Positions 18,425 to 27,784 of a DNA stretch of 64,000 nucleotides are shown piece after piece. Location of the stretch: positions 1 through 64,000 of the forward strand of contig JAEYRB010000041.1 in assembly GCA_023409735.1 (NCBI GenBank), written 5' to 3'. How positions within the stretch are numbered: the first letter of the stretch is position 1; every line of letters starts with the position of its first letter. Both the position numbers and the translations under genes were made by a program. The notes below the pieces were generated by a model. It was not told the origin of the DNA and ran no database searches. It saw nothing but the letters and a program-made list of their open reading frames with translations. The stretch comes from Bacillota bacterium (GTDB lineage Bacteria; Bacillota; Clostridia; Acetivibrionales; DTU013).

Positions 18425-18644
18425 TAATTTGTAATTTATTTACATTATAGCATTATTTGGAGCAAAATAAATAAAATATTAAAATACTGTAGCACTTCGG
18501 CCAACGCCACAATGCACTAGGCCTATGCCCAGTGCATTTTCTATACAGTTTCAGCTTAGCGGCCTACAGCACTTTGCTTCTGTGTATGCAGACCACAACA
18601 ATCAAGGTTGTGTATTTGTAACACTTCGTGTTACAAAACACTAA
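18425..18644. other. Intergenic region with two stem-loops after the sugar permease gene
   Basis: Inverted repeats at 18511-18538 (AATGCACT and AGTGCATT) and 18615-18637 (TTTGTAACAC and GTGTTACAAA, 3-base loop) lie between the MmsB-like permease and the sensor gene. Neither has a clear T-run on the minus strand, so they may be processing or stabilising hairpins, or weak terminators that let some transcripts continue into the sensor genes. Confidence 0.5.
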
Positions 18645-19916
18645 CTAACTTAATCTGGATTTTGATTTAGAGTACATATCAAATGCTACTGCGAGCAGCA
18701 CAACCAATCCTTTTGCAACAGACTGCAGGAATACATTCAAACCCATAATAGACATGCCGTTGTTCATAACACCCATAATGAAAGCACCTATAACAGCTCC
18801 CCATATTGTTCCAATGCCGCCGTATGCAGAAGCGCCACCTATGAAGCATGCGCCTATTGCGTCAAGCTCAAAGTTCGCGCCGACATTAGGCGATGCAGCC
18901 ATCATTCTTCCTGCAGTTACTACTGCCGCAATACCTGCTAACAGTCCCATGTTTGAGTATACGAGGAACATCATTTTTTTAGTATTGATTCCTGAAAGCT
19001 CCGCCGCCTTTACATTTCCTCCCATTGCATAAATATGTCTCCCAAGTATAGTCTTTGTTGCAATAAATGTGTAAATCGCATATAATGCAGCCAGTAATAT
19101 CAGCATTATTGGCATACCCTCATCCATTGCCAGCCAGTAAGAGAAAACATTAATTATAACGAAGAATAAAATAACCTTTGTTATGACTGACTTTAGGGTA
19201 GCAACCTCATATCCGCGAATTTTTTTACTTTTTCTGTTGAAGATCGTAATCAACACATAAATGATAGATAATGCAAGTCCGGCTGCAAGCATTGTTACAT
19301 TTAGAAACTCAGGTTTATTTTGCAGCTGCAGAAGATCCCCTATGTGCAAAAAATCCGGGACAGTGTTAGGAGCGATATCCGGAACCGAACCCGTTCCTAT
19401 AGTAATATACAGTCCGGAGAGCGGTAAGGTCTTACCGTTCAGTATTATGTTATCAAGTCCTCGGAAAACAAGCATACCTGCCAGTGTTGTAATAAATGGC
19501 GGCACCTTGACATACGCTATCCAAAAGCCCTGCCAAACACCAGCCAAAAGTCCTGTAATAATACTGATAATTATTGACAACCATGCTGGCAGACCAATAG
19601 TTGTGGCCATAAGTCCCGACATAGCACTTACAAGAGCTACCAACGAACCAACTGAAAGGTCGACATTACCACCGGTCAATATACAAAACATCATTCCTAT
19701 AGCAAGTATCAGCACATATGCATTCTGGCGCAGCAGCATCGACACGTTTCTAGGCCAAATAATCTTGCCTTCTGTCATAACCCCAAAAAATACCATAATA
19801 ACAACCAGAGCAAAAATCATTCCATATTGTCGTATGTTATGATTTGCAAACTCTTTTATTCCGGTTATGTATTTCCCACGTGTATTATGTTTTACTATTA
19901 CCTTTTCGCTGTTCAT
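18645..19916 (-). CDS. mmsB: Monosaccharide ABC transporter permease (MmsB/GguB, XylH-like)
   Basis: Inner-membrane permease of 423 residues with about ten or more hydrophobic segments and the BPD_transp_2 signature GGNVDLSVGSLVAL near residue 83. The second conserved loop GGNVKAAELSGI lies near residue 295. The C-terminal GGASAYGGIGT and IMGVMNNGMS stretches fit the xylose/multiple-monosaccharide branch. It begins 11 bases after the ATPase gene, with a GGGGG site. It works with the ATPase and the ChvE-like protein to import a monosaccharide. Confidence 0.9.
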   Translation of the reverse strand: MNSEKVIVKHNTRGKYITGIKEFANHNIRQYGMIFALVVIMVFFGVMTEGKIIWPRNVSMLLRQNAYVLILAIGMMFCILTGGNVDLSVGSLVALVSAMSGLMATTIGLPAWLSIIISIITGLLAGVWQGFWIAYVKVPPFITTLAGMLVFRGLDNIILNGKTLPLSGLYITIGTGSVPDIAPNTVPDFLHIGDLLQLQNKPEFLNVTMLAAGLALSIIYVLITIFNRKSKKIRGYEVATLKSVITKVILFFVIINVFSYWLAMDEGMPIMLILLAALYAIYTFIATKTILGRHIYAMGGNVKAAELSGINTKKMMFLVYSNMGLLAGIAAVVTAGRMMAASPNVGANFELDAIGACFIGGASAYGGIGTIWGAVIGAFIMGVMNNGMSIMGLNVFLQSVAKGLVVLLAVAFDMYSKSKSRLS

Positions 19917-19927
19917 ATATATTCCCC

Positions 19928-21460
19928 CTATCGCTCTGCTGAACTTCTTATTATTGTAGACATGATATCCACCTGGTTCGCTTCATTCGTCTTCATTTCT
20001 CCTACGACACGCCCCTCGTTGATTATATACAAGCGATCAGTAATTCCTAATATCTCCGGAAGCTCTGAGGATATCATGATTACACATTTCCCGTTATCCG
20101 CCAGTTCAAGGATTATCTTATATATTTCATACTTTGCACCAACATCGATTCCTCTCGTAGGCTCATCGAGTATCAGCACATCAGGGGCCGCAAATATCCA
20201 TTTGCTGAGCACCACCTTCTGCTGGTTTCCTCCCGAAAGATTGCCTGCCTTTTGAAACACACTTGAGGATTTTATATTGAATCTTTCCCTGTAATCCTTT
20301 CCTGCAATAATTTCCTCATCTTCGTTTACAACAATACCCCTCGTAATTGCCTTTAAATTTGCCAGTGTAATATTCTTTTTAATATCCTGTATATGCACCA
20401 ACCCAGCCGCTTTTCTGTCTTCCGTTACATAAGCTACCCCATTGGCTATTGCCTGACTGATGCTGTTCAATGTTATCTCCTTGCCATCCTTAATGATCGT
20501 TCCGCTTATCTTCTTACCATAAGCTTTTCCGAATATACTCATTGCAAGCTCTGTTCTTCCTGCACCCATTAGGCCGGCAAGTCCAACTATTTCGCCTTTT
20601 CTGAAATACATATTAACATTGTTTATGACAACTCTTTCTTCATTAAGAGGGTCATGCACGACCCAATTCTTGATTTCAAAACCTGTCTCACCTATGCTTG
20701 CCGAATGCTTCGGGAAACGATCTGTAAGCTCGCGGCCTACCATACCCTTTATTATACGGCCTTCACTTACATGCTCAGTGTTGTCCAGAGTTTCTATCGT
20801 TTTTCCATCCCTAAGAACGGTTATACTATTCGCAATTTTTATGACTTCGTGTATCTTATGCGAAATCATTATGCACGTCATTCCATGCTCTTTATTAAGC
20901 ATCTGTAAAAGCTCGAGAAGGTGGTCTGAATCATCATCATTGAGAGCTGCTGTTGGCTCATCCAATATAAGCAGTTCACAGTTTTTTGAAAGTGCCTTTG
21001 CTATCTCAACAAGCTGCTGCTTACCAACACCTATATTCTTTATCTGGGTTGTATATTTTTCTTTGAGGCCAACTTTACTCATTAACTTAAGAGCTTCTTT
21101 ATTGGTTTCATCCCAATTTATTACACCCTTCTTTGCTCTTTCATTTCCTAAAAAAATGTTCTCTGCAATAGTCATAAAAGGGCTGAGTGCCAGCTCCTGA
21201 TGGATTATTGCAACTCCTGCTGATTCGCTGTCACGTATATTTTTAAACCTGCATTCTGTCCCCTTATAAATTATGTCACCTGTATATGAACCGTATGGAT
21301 ATATACCACTCAGAACATTCATCAGCGTAGATTTTCCAGCCCCATTTTCTCCAACCAAAGCATGTATCTCGCCTTTTTTTACCTTAAAGGTAACGTTGCT
21401 AAGTGCGATGACGCCAGGGAACTCTTTTGTAATATTCTCCATTTCAAGGATATATTCCAA
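19928..21460 (-). CDS. mmsA: Monosaccharide ABC transporter ATPase (MmsA/GguA, XylG-like)
   Basis: Tandem ABC ATPase of 510 residues powering uptake. The first nucleotide-binding half has Walker A GENGAGKST (about 37-45) and Walker B LLILDEPTAA. The second has a degenerate Walker A GLMGAGRTE near 290, the signature LSGGNQQ near 404 and LILDEPTRGIDVGAKYEI. This two-domain form with a weakened second half is typical of ribose/xylose importers. The start is a TTG with GGAG 9 bases upstream; the next ATG is six codons further on. It is co-transcribed with the permease, and a hairpin separates it from the binding-protein gene. Confidence 0.9.
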   Translation of the reverse strand: MEYILEMENITKEFPGVIALSNVTFKVKKGEIHALVGENGAGKSTLMNVLSGIYPYGSYTGDIIYKGTECRFKNIRDSESAGVAIIHQELALSPFMTIAENIFLGNERAKKGVINWDETNKEALKLMSKVGLKEKYTTQIKNIGVGKQQLVEIAKALSKNCELLILDEPTAALNDDDSDHLLELLQMLNKEHGMTCIMISHKIHEVIKIANSITVLRDGKTIETLDNTEHVSEGRIIKGMVGRELTDRFPKHSASIGETGFEIKNWVVHDPLNEERVVINNVNMYFRKGEIVGLAGLMGAGRTELAMSIFGKAYGKKISGTIIKDGKEITLNSISQAIANGVAYVTEDRKAAGLVHIQDIKKNITLANLKAITRGIVVNEDEEIIAGKDYRERFNIKSSSVFQKAGNLSGGNQQKVVLSKWIFAAPDVLILDEPTRGIDVGAKYEIYKIILELADNGKCVIMISSELPEILGITDRLYIINEGRVVGEMKTNEANQVDIMSTIIRSSAER

Positions 21461-21633
21461 TATTATCTGCTCCTTTTCTACGTATTGGCTTATGCTAGAG
21501 GCATTGTTAAGAAAATCGTTTCAGCTAGATAGCCAATGCTTATTTGTAATGCTTTTTCTGTCCCCGGTAATTCAAAATCTTGGGGGCATCGAGCCTCTCT
21601 CGATTCTGGAGTAAGACTTTGCTATGCTCCATT

Positions 21634-21668
21634 ATTAAAAATGGCGGCAGCCAAGCTGCCGCCATTTC
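21634..21668 (-). terminator. Intercistronic terminator between the chvE-like and mmsA genes
   Basis: Perfect 12-bp arms AAATGGCGGCAG (21639-21650) and CTGCCGCCATTT (21656-21667) with a 5-base loop, followed on the minus strand by a short T-run. It lies 14 bases after the binding-protein stop codon. Such partial terminators commonly keep binding-protein mRNA in excess over that of the membrane components. Confidence 0.85.
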
Positions 21669-21681
21669 CATAAAACAAAAT

Positions 21682-22770
21682 TTATTTTGCGTCCGGTATA
21701 TCAGCTAACTTATAATAATTACTGTCAACAAGCAGTTCCTTCCAGTTGTCCTTGTTTGCAAACTTGATCTCACAGTTATATGAAGGTACATCGATGACTC
21801 CGTTGTTATAAGTGGCATTTGTAGTTACCTTACTTCCTGCAAGAATTTCTCCTGTCATCTTTATAACTAGATCTGCAAGGGCCCTTGTATCCTTGAAGAT
21901 AGACATCGACTGTTCACCGCGAATAATCTGGCCTACGTTAATCTTATCGCAGTCCTGGCCGGTAAGTATCGGGAATGGTTTGGAGGATGAGCCGTATCCG
22001 GCTGACTTCAAGGAAGCAACGACACCCTGTGCAATGCTGTCATTTGGTGAAAGGACAACATCGATATTCGAATCAGCATAATAAGCGGTCAAAAGGTTAT
22101 CCATTCTGTCCTGAGCTGCTTTTGACTCCCAGTTGGTGATTGCGATCTGATCCGGGAATTTTGTCTGACCGGATTTGACTACGAGCACACCGCTGTCTAT
22201 GTATGGCTGCAGAACATCCATAGCGCCCTGATTAAATAGCGTTGCGTTATTGTCGCCCGGGTCGCCGCCGAAGCACTCAATAGAGAAGGGACCTTTTTCG
22301 TCCTTGTCAAGCTTAAGAGCACTGACAATGAATTCACCCTGCATCTTGCCTACGCCATAGTTATCAAATGTGGCATAGTAGTCGCACTTGTCTGTGTCTG
22401 TCAGCAGTCTGTCATATGCTATTACGGGAATATTAGCGGCCTTTGCCTGCTTAAGAACTCCGCCTAATGCACCGCCATCAATAGATGCAATAACGAGAAC
22501 ATCGCATCCCATAGTTATCTGGTTCTCAATCTGGCTATTCTGAGTATCCTGTTTGTTGTCGGCATATTGAACATCAACTTTATAGCCCTTTGCCTCAAGG
22601 GCAGCCTTAACATTGTCGCCATCATCATTCCATCTCTGGAGAGATCTTGTTGGCATTGTAACACCAACGAGCTTGCTTGAACCTGATGCAGATTTTGTCG
22701 GGCTACAGCCTGCGACAATGCTAACCAGCATTACCAGGGCCAACACTAACACGATTAACTTTTTTGCCAT
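21682..22770 (-). CDS. chvE: ChvE-like monosaccharide-binding lipoprotein
   Basis: Exported binding protein of 362 residues. The signal peptide ends at the lipobox IVAGC with Cys22. The mature domain has the ChvE/multiple-monosaccharide pattern: RSLQRWNDDGDNVK near residue 42, AYDRLLTDTDKCDYYATFDN near 120, ECFGGDPGDNNA near 168 and LTGQDCDKINVGQI near 270. It leads the operon with MmsA and MmsB. GGAGGA lies 5 bases before MAKKL; an ATG 18 bases upstream overlaps this site. The promoter should be in 22771-22990, and the divergent URO-D-family gene starts on the other side. Confidence 0.9.
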   Translation of the reverse strand: MAKKLIVLVLALVMLVSIVAGCSPTKSASGSSKLVGVTMPTRSLQRWNDDGDNVKAALEAKGYKVDVQYADNKQDTQNSQIENQITMGCDVLVIASIDGGALGGVLKQAKAANIPVIAYDRLLTDTDKCDYYATFDNYGVGKMQGEFIVSALKLDKDEKGPFSIECFGGDPGDNNATLFNQGAMDVLQPYIDSGVLVVKSGQTKFPDQIAITNWESKAAQDRMDNLLTAYYADSNIDVVLSPNDSIAQGVVASLKSAGYGSSSKPFPILTGQDCDKINVGQIIRGEQSMSIFKDTRALADLVIKMTGEILAGSKVTTNATYNNGVIDVPSYNCEIKFANKDNWKELLVDSNYYKLADIPDAK

Positions 22771-23059
22771 AATTATTCCTCCATGCATTTATTTGATAAT
22801 GTAAATTTTATACTGTGTTATGGCACTCCAAAATAGAGATTATTATCAAATTCAGGTAAATTATTGATGCCGGGATAATTCCATTGTATGAATCTGGAAT
22901 TTATTGACATTAAAATAATCCAGCAAATGCCAAAAGCATAGTAATAGGTTTTTAGTGCATACTAAATTAAGAAACCGACTCGTCCAGTAAAATTTGACAC
23001 ATGGCAGCTACAATGATACGCTTATAACAGTTGTTTTTCACATTAGGAGGTCAAGTAAT

Positions 23060-24067
23060 ATGTTAAATCCGAAACAGAATTTTCTTGAAACCATCAAACC
23101 TGACGGGAAACCTGACAGGATTGTGAAACAATATGAAGCAACAGCCTTTCTTCCCGGAGACCCTGTAAGTAAATATGTACGAGGTGTACGGCATCCCGGT
23201 ATGGCGCCAATGAAGGACTTGTGGGGTACAACCATTGTCTGGCCGGAGGGCGATATCGCTGCAATGCCATATATAACAGATGGGAATAAGGCAATACCTG
23301 ACATCACAAGCTGGCGCGACTTTGTCAAGGTTCCTGACCTGATCGCCAACTGTTCACAGGAGAGCATATGGGAACCATACCTAGAGCGCATCTCCAAAGT
23401 AGACCGTGAGAATACACTTGTGATGGCTTTTGCACCAACTGGGGTTTTTGAACGTCTTCATTTTCTGATGGGCTTTGAAGATACCTTTATTAATATCATG
23501 ACAGAGCCTGAGGCTATGAAGGACTTGTGCGATGCTATAGGACAATACCGTTATGAGGGTCTGAAGCTAATAGCAGATTACGCTAAACCTGATATCATCA
23601 TTTCTCATGACGACTGGGGAAGCAAAAACAATCTGTTTCTACGCCCCGAAATATGGCGGGAATTTATAAAGCCGCAATATAAAAAGGCCTACCAATATCT
23701 TCATGAAAAGGGCATCATCGTTATGCATCATGCAGATTCCTATATGGAGCAAATCGTAGAAGACATGGTCGAACTGAATATCGACGTTTGGCAAGGTATT
23801 CTTCCCCAAAACAATATTACAGCCATTCAGAAAAAGTTGAACGGGCGAATGGCACTGATGGGCGGTATCGACGCTGCCATTGTTGACAGAGCGGATTCCA
23901 CAGAGGAAGAGATACGCACTGAGACCCGCAAGGTTCTTGAGTCGTATTGCCCAAACGGTCATTTTATTCCTTGTATTACTTATGGTGCACCGGGCACACT
24001 TTACCCTGAAGCTGACAGAATAATAAATGACGAAATTGATAAATACAACAAGGAACATTTCGCTTAG
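23060..24067 (+). CDS. URO-D-family protein (cobamide methyltransferase-like)
   Basis: Cytoplasmic TIM-barrel protein of 335 residues in the uroporphyrinogen decarboxylase superfamily. The N-terminus has FLETIKPDGKPDRI, the usual start of the clostridial branch. The middle holds DDWGSKNNLFLRPEIWREF near 188, and the C-terminal part HHADSYMEQIVEDMVELNID near 228. This branch is more often a methyltransferase acting with corrinoid proteins than a haem enzyme. No corrinoid protein or haem gene is nearby, so the substrate is open. AGGAGG lies 9 bases before MLNPKQN; the longer upstream start is unlikely. It is divergent from the sugar operon and closed by a good terminator. Confidence 0.8.
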   Translation: MLNPKQNFLETIKPDGKPDRIVKQYEATAFLPGDPVSKYVRGVRHPGMAPMKDLWGTTIVWPEGDIAAMPYITDGNKAIPDITSWRDFVKVPDLIANCSQESIWEPYLERISKVDRENTLVMAFAPTGVFERLHFLMGFEDTFINIMTEPEAMKDLCDAIGQYRYEGLKLIADYAKPDIIISHDDWGSKNNLFLRPEIWREFIKPQYKKAYQYLHEKGIIVMHHADSYMEQIVEDMVELNIDVWQGILPQNNITAIQKKLNGRMALMGGIDAAIVDRADSTEEEIRTETRKVLESYCPNGHFIPCITYGAPGTLYPEADRIINDEIDKYNKEHFA

Positions 24068-24135
24068 ACAGAATTATAAATGAAGCGATTCAGATTTGAT
24101 CATTATGTCTACTTAGACTAATTAATCACTTTAAT

Positions 24136-24184
24136 AAAAAGCATCAACTGTTATCCCCAGAAGAAACAGCTGATGCTTTTTATT
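24136..24184 (+). terminator. Terminator after the URO-D-family gene
   Basis: Arms AAAAAGCATCA plus CTGTT (24136-24152) and AACAG plus CTGATGCTTTTT (24165-24181) form a long stem with T-rich ends on both strands. It can also stop transcription of the VWA gene that converges from the right. Confidence 0.88.
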
Positions 24185-24234
24185 CTATTTGTAAGCTGAG
24201 TCAACCATATGTTAAACAACATCGCTAATAGTGA

Positions 24235-24888
24235 TCAGCTTCTACTCCCACGTTTTTTGAAATCCTCGTCTATACGGCCTTTCCAGTTTTCTGATATAGG
24301 ACGACTGGCTCTAAGACAGCTTACTGTTTCGCTTATCACCTCATAATTAAGTAGTGTGCCTTCACTATCTGCATTATAATTCGCCGCTCTGTCATTACTG
24401 ATTCCGAAACGCTCGGCAGCTGCAACAGCATCAATATTTGCGCCGAGGAAAATGAACTCCCAGCCATATTTACTCTTTTGATGCTCAATCATCCGGCGCA
24501 CCTTTTCATAGCTGAACTCCCTGCTGGCGTTTTCCATGCCGTCTGTTGTTATAACGAACATAACATGCTCAGCTTGCTCATCTTCAGCTGTGTGCTTCTG
24601 TGCATTTCCAATTTTGTTTATAGTCTTACCCACTGCATCCAATAGTGCAGTACTGCCCCTTACATAATACTCTTTTTCTGTTATCGGTTGTACACCCTGA
24701 AGGTTAATACGGTCATGCAGAAGTTCGTATGTATCGTCAAACAACACTGTTGTAATTATTGCTGTACCCACTTCTTTTTTCTGCTTCTCCAGCATGGCGT
24801 TATATCCGCCTATGGTATCACTTTCAAGGCCACTCATTGAGCCGCTTCTATCAAGAATAAAAACTAACTCTGTCAGACACTTTTTCAT
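24235..24888 (-). CDS. von Willebrand factor type A domain protein
   Basis: Stand-alone VWA protein of 217 residues with no signal peptide. The metal-ion-dependent adhesion site is complete: DRSGSMSG with Asp13, Ser15 and Ser17, a Thr in RGSTALLDA near 78, and an Asp in TTDGME near 117. Such single-domain cytoplasmic VWA proteins bind partner proteins through Mg2+, often in stress or tellurite-resistance-type systems, but no partner is nearby. AGGGAGGATAACAAT precedes the chosen ATG; an in-frame start 102 bases upstream has no ribosome site and encodes an unlikely extension. Confidence 0.85.
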   Translation of the reverse strand: MKKCLTELVFILDRSGSMSGLESDTIGGYNAMLEKQKKEVGTAIITTVLFDDTYELLHDRINLQGVQPITEKEYYVRGSTALLDAVGKTINKIGNAQKHTAEDEQAEHVMFVITTDGMENASREFSYEKVRRMIEHQKSKYGWEFIFLGANIDAVAAAERFGISNDRAANYNADSEGTLLNYEVISETVSCLRASRPISENWKGRIDEDFKKRGSRS

Positions 24889-25116
24889 ATTGTTATCCTC
24901 CCTATCACTTATTGTGATTATAGGATAACATTTAGTGTATACTGCCGGGTCGCATGTGAAGCGACAAATTTCTATTTCCTTTACTTTCACAGTTTGGATG
25001 TCCCAGATGTCCTTAATGGTTTTTATCGACCGGACACCATTAATAACCTTAGGCTTCTGCTTATGTAAACCACCTAAAATTTTTAAGTAATTTACTGAAA
25101 GGTAAACAAAAAACTC

Positions 25117-26115
25117 TTACACTCCCAGCATACTCTGATCAAATGTGAATAAAGCCTCGTTTATCTCAAAAATATTGTAGTTGCCCTCCTCAATAAAATA
25201 CTCGATTATAATATCAAACTTGCTGCTGTGAGAAAGAGCATAACCGGCTTTCAAAAGGAGATCCTTAGTTTCATCCAAATTTAGTTCCAGTGCAATAGCA
25301 AAAGCAATCGCAGTCGGCTTGCTTGGTCTGTAATTTATATCATTACGTATTTTTGAAAAAAGCTTCCTATCTATATTTGCCTTTTTGTAGGTTTCTGTAT
25401 CAGTCAGTCCTTTTTCATCGATCAAGCGAAGCAGCATCTGTGAAAAAGTCTCATCTATATGCTTTACCACATCGTTCAGGCTTCTTTTATGTAAAGGAGC
25501 CTCCAGTGGCGACATAATTGACCTCATGCTGTAATCTGTCTGAATAAATTCTTCAGCAAGTCTATTGCTGCTAATCATAGGACATTGTTCTATGTATTTG
25601 TCGTCAATATATTGTGTAATAGATGAAAACAGCTTCTCTGAAAGCGCAAAGGCTGCCTTGTCATAAAAGACCAAATAAACAGTCATTTCATTATTCAAAA
25701 GAAAGTCTCCTATAACCGAAATTGCTGTCTTTATTGCCTTATCCTTAGGATAGCCGTAGGTACCCGATGATATCAGCGGAAAGGCAATACTCTCCAGTTT
25801 ATAGCTTCTCGCTAATTCAAGAGAGTTCTTATAGCAATCTGACAGCAGCTTTTCCTCATCACCTTTACCGCCATGCCAAACCGGTCCAACAGTATGTATC
25901 ACATACCTTGCAGGAAGCCTGTATCCTTTTGTGATCTTAGCTTGGCCTACATTACAGCCTCCAAGAGTACGGCATTCAGCGAGCAGTTCCGATCCCGCGG
26001 CTCTATGGATCGCGCCATCGACCCCTCCTCCGCCAAGCAAAGACGAGTTTGCAGCATTGACAATAGCATCAGCATGAACCTTTGTTATGTCATTTCGGAT
26101 TATTTCCAGTGGCAT
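25117..26115 (-). CDS. Macrodomain protein with a C-terminal helical, HTH-like domain
   Basis: Protein of 332 residues. The first 160 residues are a macrodomain of the O-acetyl-ADP-ribose deacetylase (YmdB/MacroD) type: NAANSSLLGGGGVDGAIHRA at about 20-40 contains the catalytic Asn/Asp region, and ISSGTYGYP near 120 forms the phosphate loop. After a linker, about residues 210-320 are helical and resemble an XRE-like domain, with YKKANIDRKLFSKIRND and KPTAIAFAIALELNLDETKD. The fusion suggests that ADP-ribose or a related ligand is sensed or removed in a regulated setting. GGAGGTGC lies before the ATG. It is monocistronic, with no obvious partner ADP-ribosyltransferase. Confidence 0.85.
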   Translation of the reverse strand: MPLEIIRNDITKVHADAIVNAANSSLLGGGGVDGAIHRAAGSELLAECRTLGGCNVGQAKITKGYRLPARYVIHTVGPVWHGGKGDEEKLLSDCYKNSLELARSYKLESIAFPLISSGTYGYPKDKAIKTAISVIGDFLLNNEMTVYLVFYDKAAFALSEKLFSSITQYIDDKYIEQCPMISSNRLAEEFIQTDYSMRSIMSPLEAPLHKRSLNDVVKHIDETFSQMLLRLIDEKGLTDTETYKKANIDRKLFSKIRNDINYRPSKPTAIAFAIALELNLDETKDLLLKAGYALSHSSKFDIIIEYFIEEGNYNIFEINEALFTFDQSMLGV

Positions 26116-26341
26116 GACAGCACCTCCAAGGTTAATTTAATAATGGTCCGCAATTAGGGCGATGCCTTTTCCATTATAATCGTACAATATTAAAGACGTT
26201 TAATAATTAACCGCTATAAATCAGATTTTTTACCTGAAAACTATTCTATACTTACTGCCCAGCCATTGCAAAATCAGTATACGGGTTATAAAAAACATAA
26301 TTATTTAAAATTGTCCTTAGCAGCATTAAGCCTATGCATAC

Positions 26342-26827
26342 TCATGGCTGCTTCAAAAAATTATTGAAGTACTGTTCCAGTTGTCCTAACGGGAAGGGAG
26401 GCGTCGCCAAAGGCTTTACTGCAATAGACATCAGCAGGGCAGGATTGTCATCGGCAGCTATACGATTTGAGCTGAGTACACCACAAGAACGGCAGCGATG
26501 GATAATTGCCCATTCACCGTTTTTGCGTACCCATACGCTGATTGGGTCCATAATTCCATTACATAGTGATGCTCTGTCACCAGGCTCGTTGTCAACGTGG
26601 ACGCTGGACAGGCATTTGGGACAGTGGTTGCGATGCTGACTGCCGGCGCCCTCAGGCACTACTAATGCTCCACAGCTCTTGCAGTTAAAGCTTTCATCGC
26701 AAGCTGTATATCTATAATCCACATTTTTACCCTGACTATTTAGTTTTGCAGTATCATTTTGTTTTTGTTGCTTTTGATTCATATAATCCGTCTTGTTTTC
26801 TGAAAATCTCACTTCTCGTTTTTTCAT
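26342..26827 (-). CDS. RNHCP-domain zinc-binding protein
   Basis: Cytoplasmic protein of 161 residues. The motif RNHCP itself is at residues 66-70. Three CxxC pairs, Cys49/52, Cys69/72 and Cys112/115, predict zinc ribbons. The first 40 residues are charged and Gln/Lys-rich, as in the family. RNHCP proteins are of unknown function and may bind nucleic acid. GGAGG precedes the ATG and lies inside the remnant at 26829-26984, showing that the two were once adjacent genes. Confidence 0.85.
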   Translation of the reverse strand: MKKREVRFSENKTDYMNQKQQKQNDTAKLNSQGKNVDYRYTACDESFNCKSCGALVVPEGAGSQHRNHCPKCLSSVHVDNEPGDRASLCNGIMDPISVWVRKNGEWAIIHRCRSCGVLSSNRIAADDNPALLMSIAVKPLATPPFPLGQLEQYFNNFLKQP

Positions 26828-26828
26828 A

Positions 26829-26984
26829 TTAATCCTCCAAGCGCTCCATCAAAATCCTACTATCGGCAATTGCCGCTCTGGCCGCATAACCTGGCTCTAT
26901 CCGGTGGTAGCAGTCATATAATTTATACTGTCCAAGATATCCTTGCAAATCGTCAAATACATTACCAAAGACCTTACTAATATC
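26829..26984 (-). pseudogene. C-terminal remnant of an unidentified gene upstream of the RNHCP gene
   Basis: The minus strand reads 51 codons, from DISKVFGNVFDDLQ through KLYDCYHRIEPGYAARAAIA to ILMERLED and a TAA two bases before the RNHCP start codon. An in-frame TGA stands directly before it, and there is no start codon with a ribosome site. The well-formed protein-like sequence and the operon-style spacing suggest the tail of a deleted gene. I do not recognise the family. The rest of the gap up to 27208 shows nothing I can support. Confidence 0.5.
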
Positions 26985-27208
26985 TCACATTACAAACTCA
27001 CGTATTCCTGTGTATCAATAATCATAACATTGATGTTAAACATAATCAATTGGGGGTAAGCGGCGGTATTGCGACCTTTTGAGTCAGCTTCACGAACTCC
27101 GTTTACATCATAATATTATCGTCAGCTTAATGCGTTGGTAATATTTTTTTGTTTGTTATATTCTAAACAAATTATTAATTTATGTTAAGAAGCTACATTA
27201 AAAAAACC

Positions 27209-27784
27209 TTATTTTGTATGAAATCTCTTTTTTAATATTCGTATAAAGTCGCTGCGAAGTGTCATAAAACAGACTGCTAATATGGCAAAAGCTAATGCCC
27301 CCATCACCACAAACGGCCAGCTTTTTTCATCATTCCAAAGGATCAGTCCCACAACTGCTGAGATAATGGATAGAATAACTAATAACAGCATGGGCATAAT
27401 ATTCTGCTTTTGCCTGTCAAAATCGGTAAAAAACAATACAGCGCTAAGAACTAAGCCGCTAAAGCAAACAATGGGAACAACGAGGACAGCCCATCCAGGC
27501 GATAACAGAACATCTATCAAAATCAGCAAAATGCAGGCATAGGTAACAAGCTTTATTACCTGACTAATGCGGTTATACTCAATCATTGCCGGAGAGACTA
27601 TCAGCGACCATGCGATCCATAAAGACCAAAGGACAATGATACTCCACGCCAGACCGCCAACAGCAATATTTACTATTGGACAGATGTATGCTGCAAGGAG
27701 GAACGGCCATTTAGCAGCTGCAATAACATCGCACCTTTGAATTTTTCGCTTATTACGCAACGGATAAATCATCTCAGTTTTCAT
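27209..27784 (-). CDS. DUF6320-like membrane protein
   Basis: Small integral membrane protein of 191 residues with about six hydrophobic segments after a basic start (YPLRNKRKIQRCDV). It ends in a basic tail FIRILKKRFHTK. It overlaps the end of the acyltransferase-like gene by 11 bases, so the two are translationally linked. I believe this is the DUF6320 family, which occurs beside such acyltransferases. Its function is unknown; it may anchor or support the upstream enzyme. The ATG chosen has AAGGA upstream; a GTG 9 bases before it is less likely. Confidence 0.7.
   Translation of the reverse strand: MKTEMIYPLRNKRKIQRCDVIAAAKWPFLLAAYICPIVNIAVGGLAWSIIVLWSLWIAWSLIVSPAMIEYNRISQVIKLVTYACILLILIDVLLSPGWAVLVVPIVCFSGLVLSAVLFFTDFDRQKQNIMPMLLLVILSIISAVVGLILWNDEKSWPFVVMGALAFAILAVCFMTLRSDFIRILKKRFHTK

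Noticed and set aside
18615..18637. Perfect hairpin after the MmsB-like gene as an intrinsic terminator
   Set aside because: Neither strand has a T-run after the stem, so I list it only as a stem-loop.
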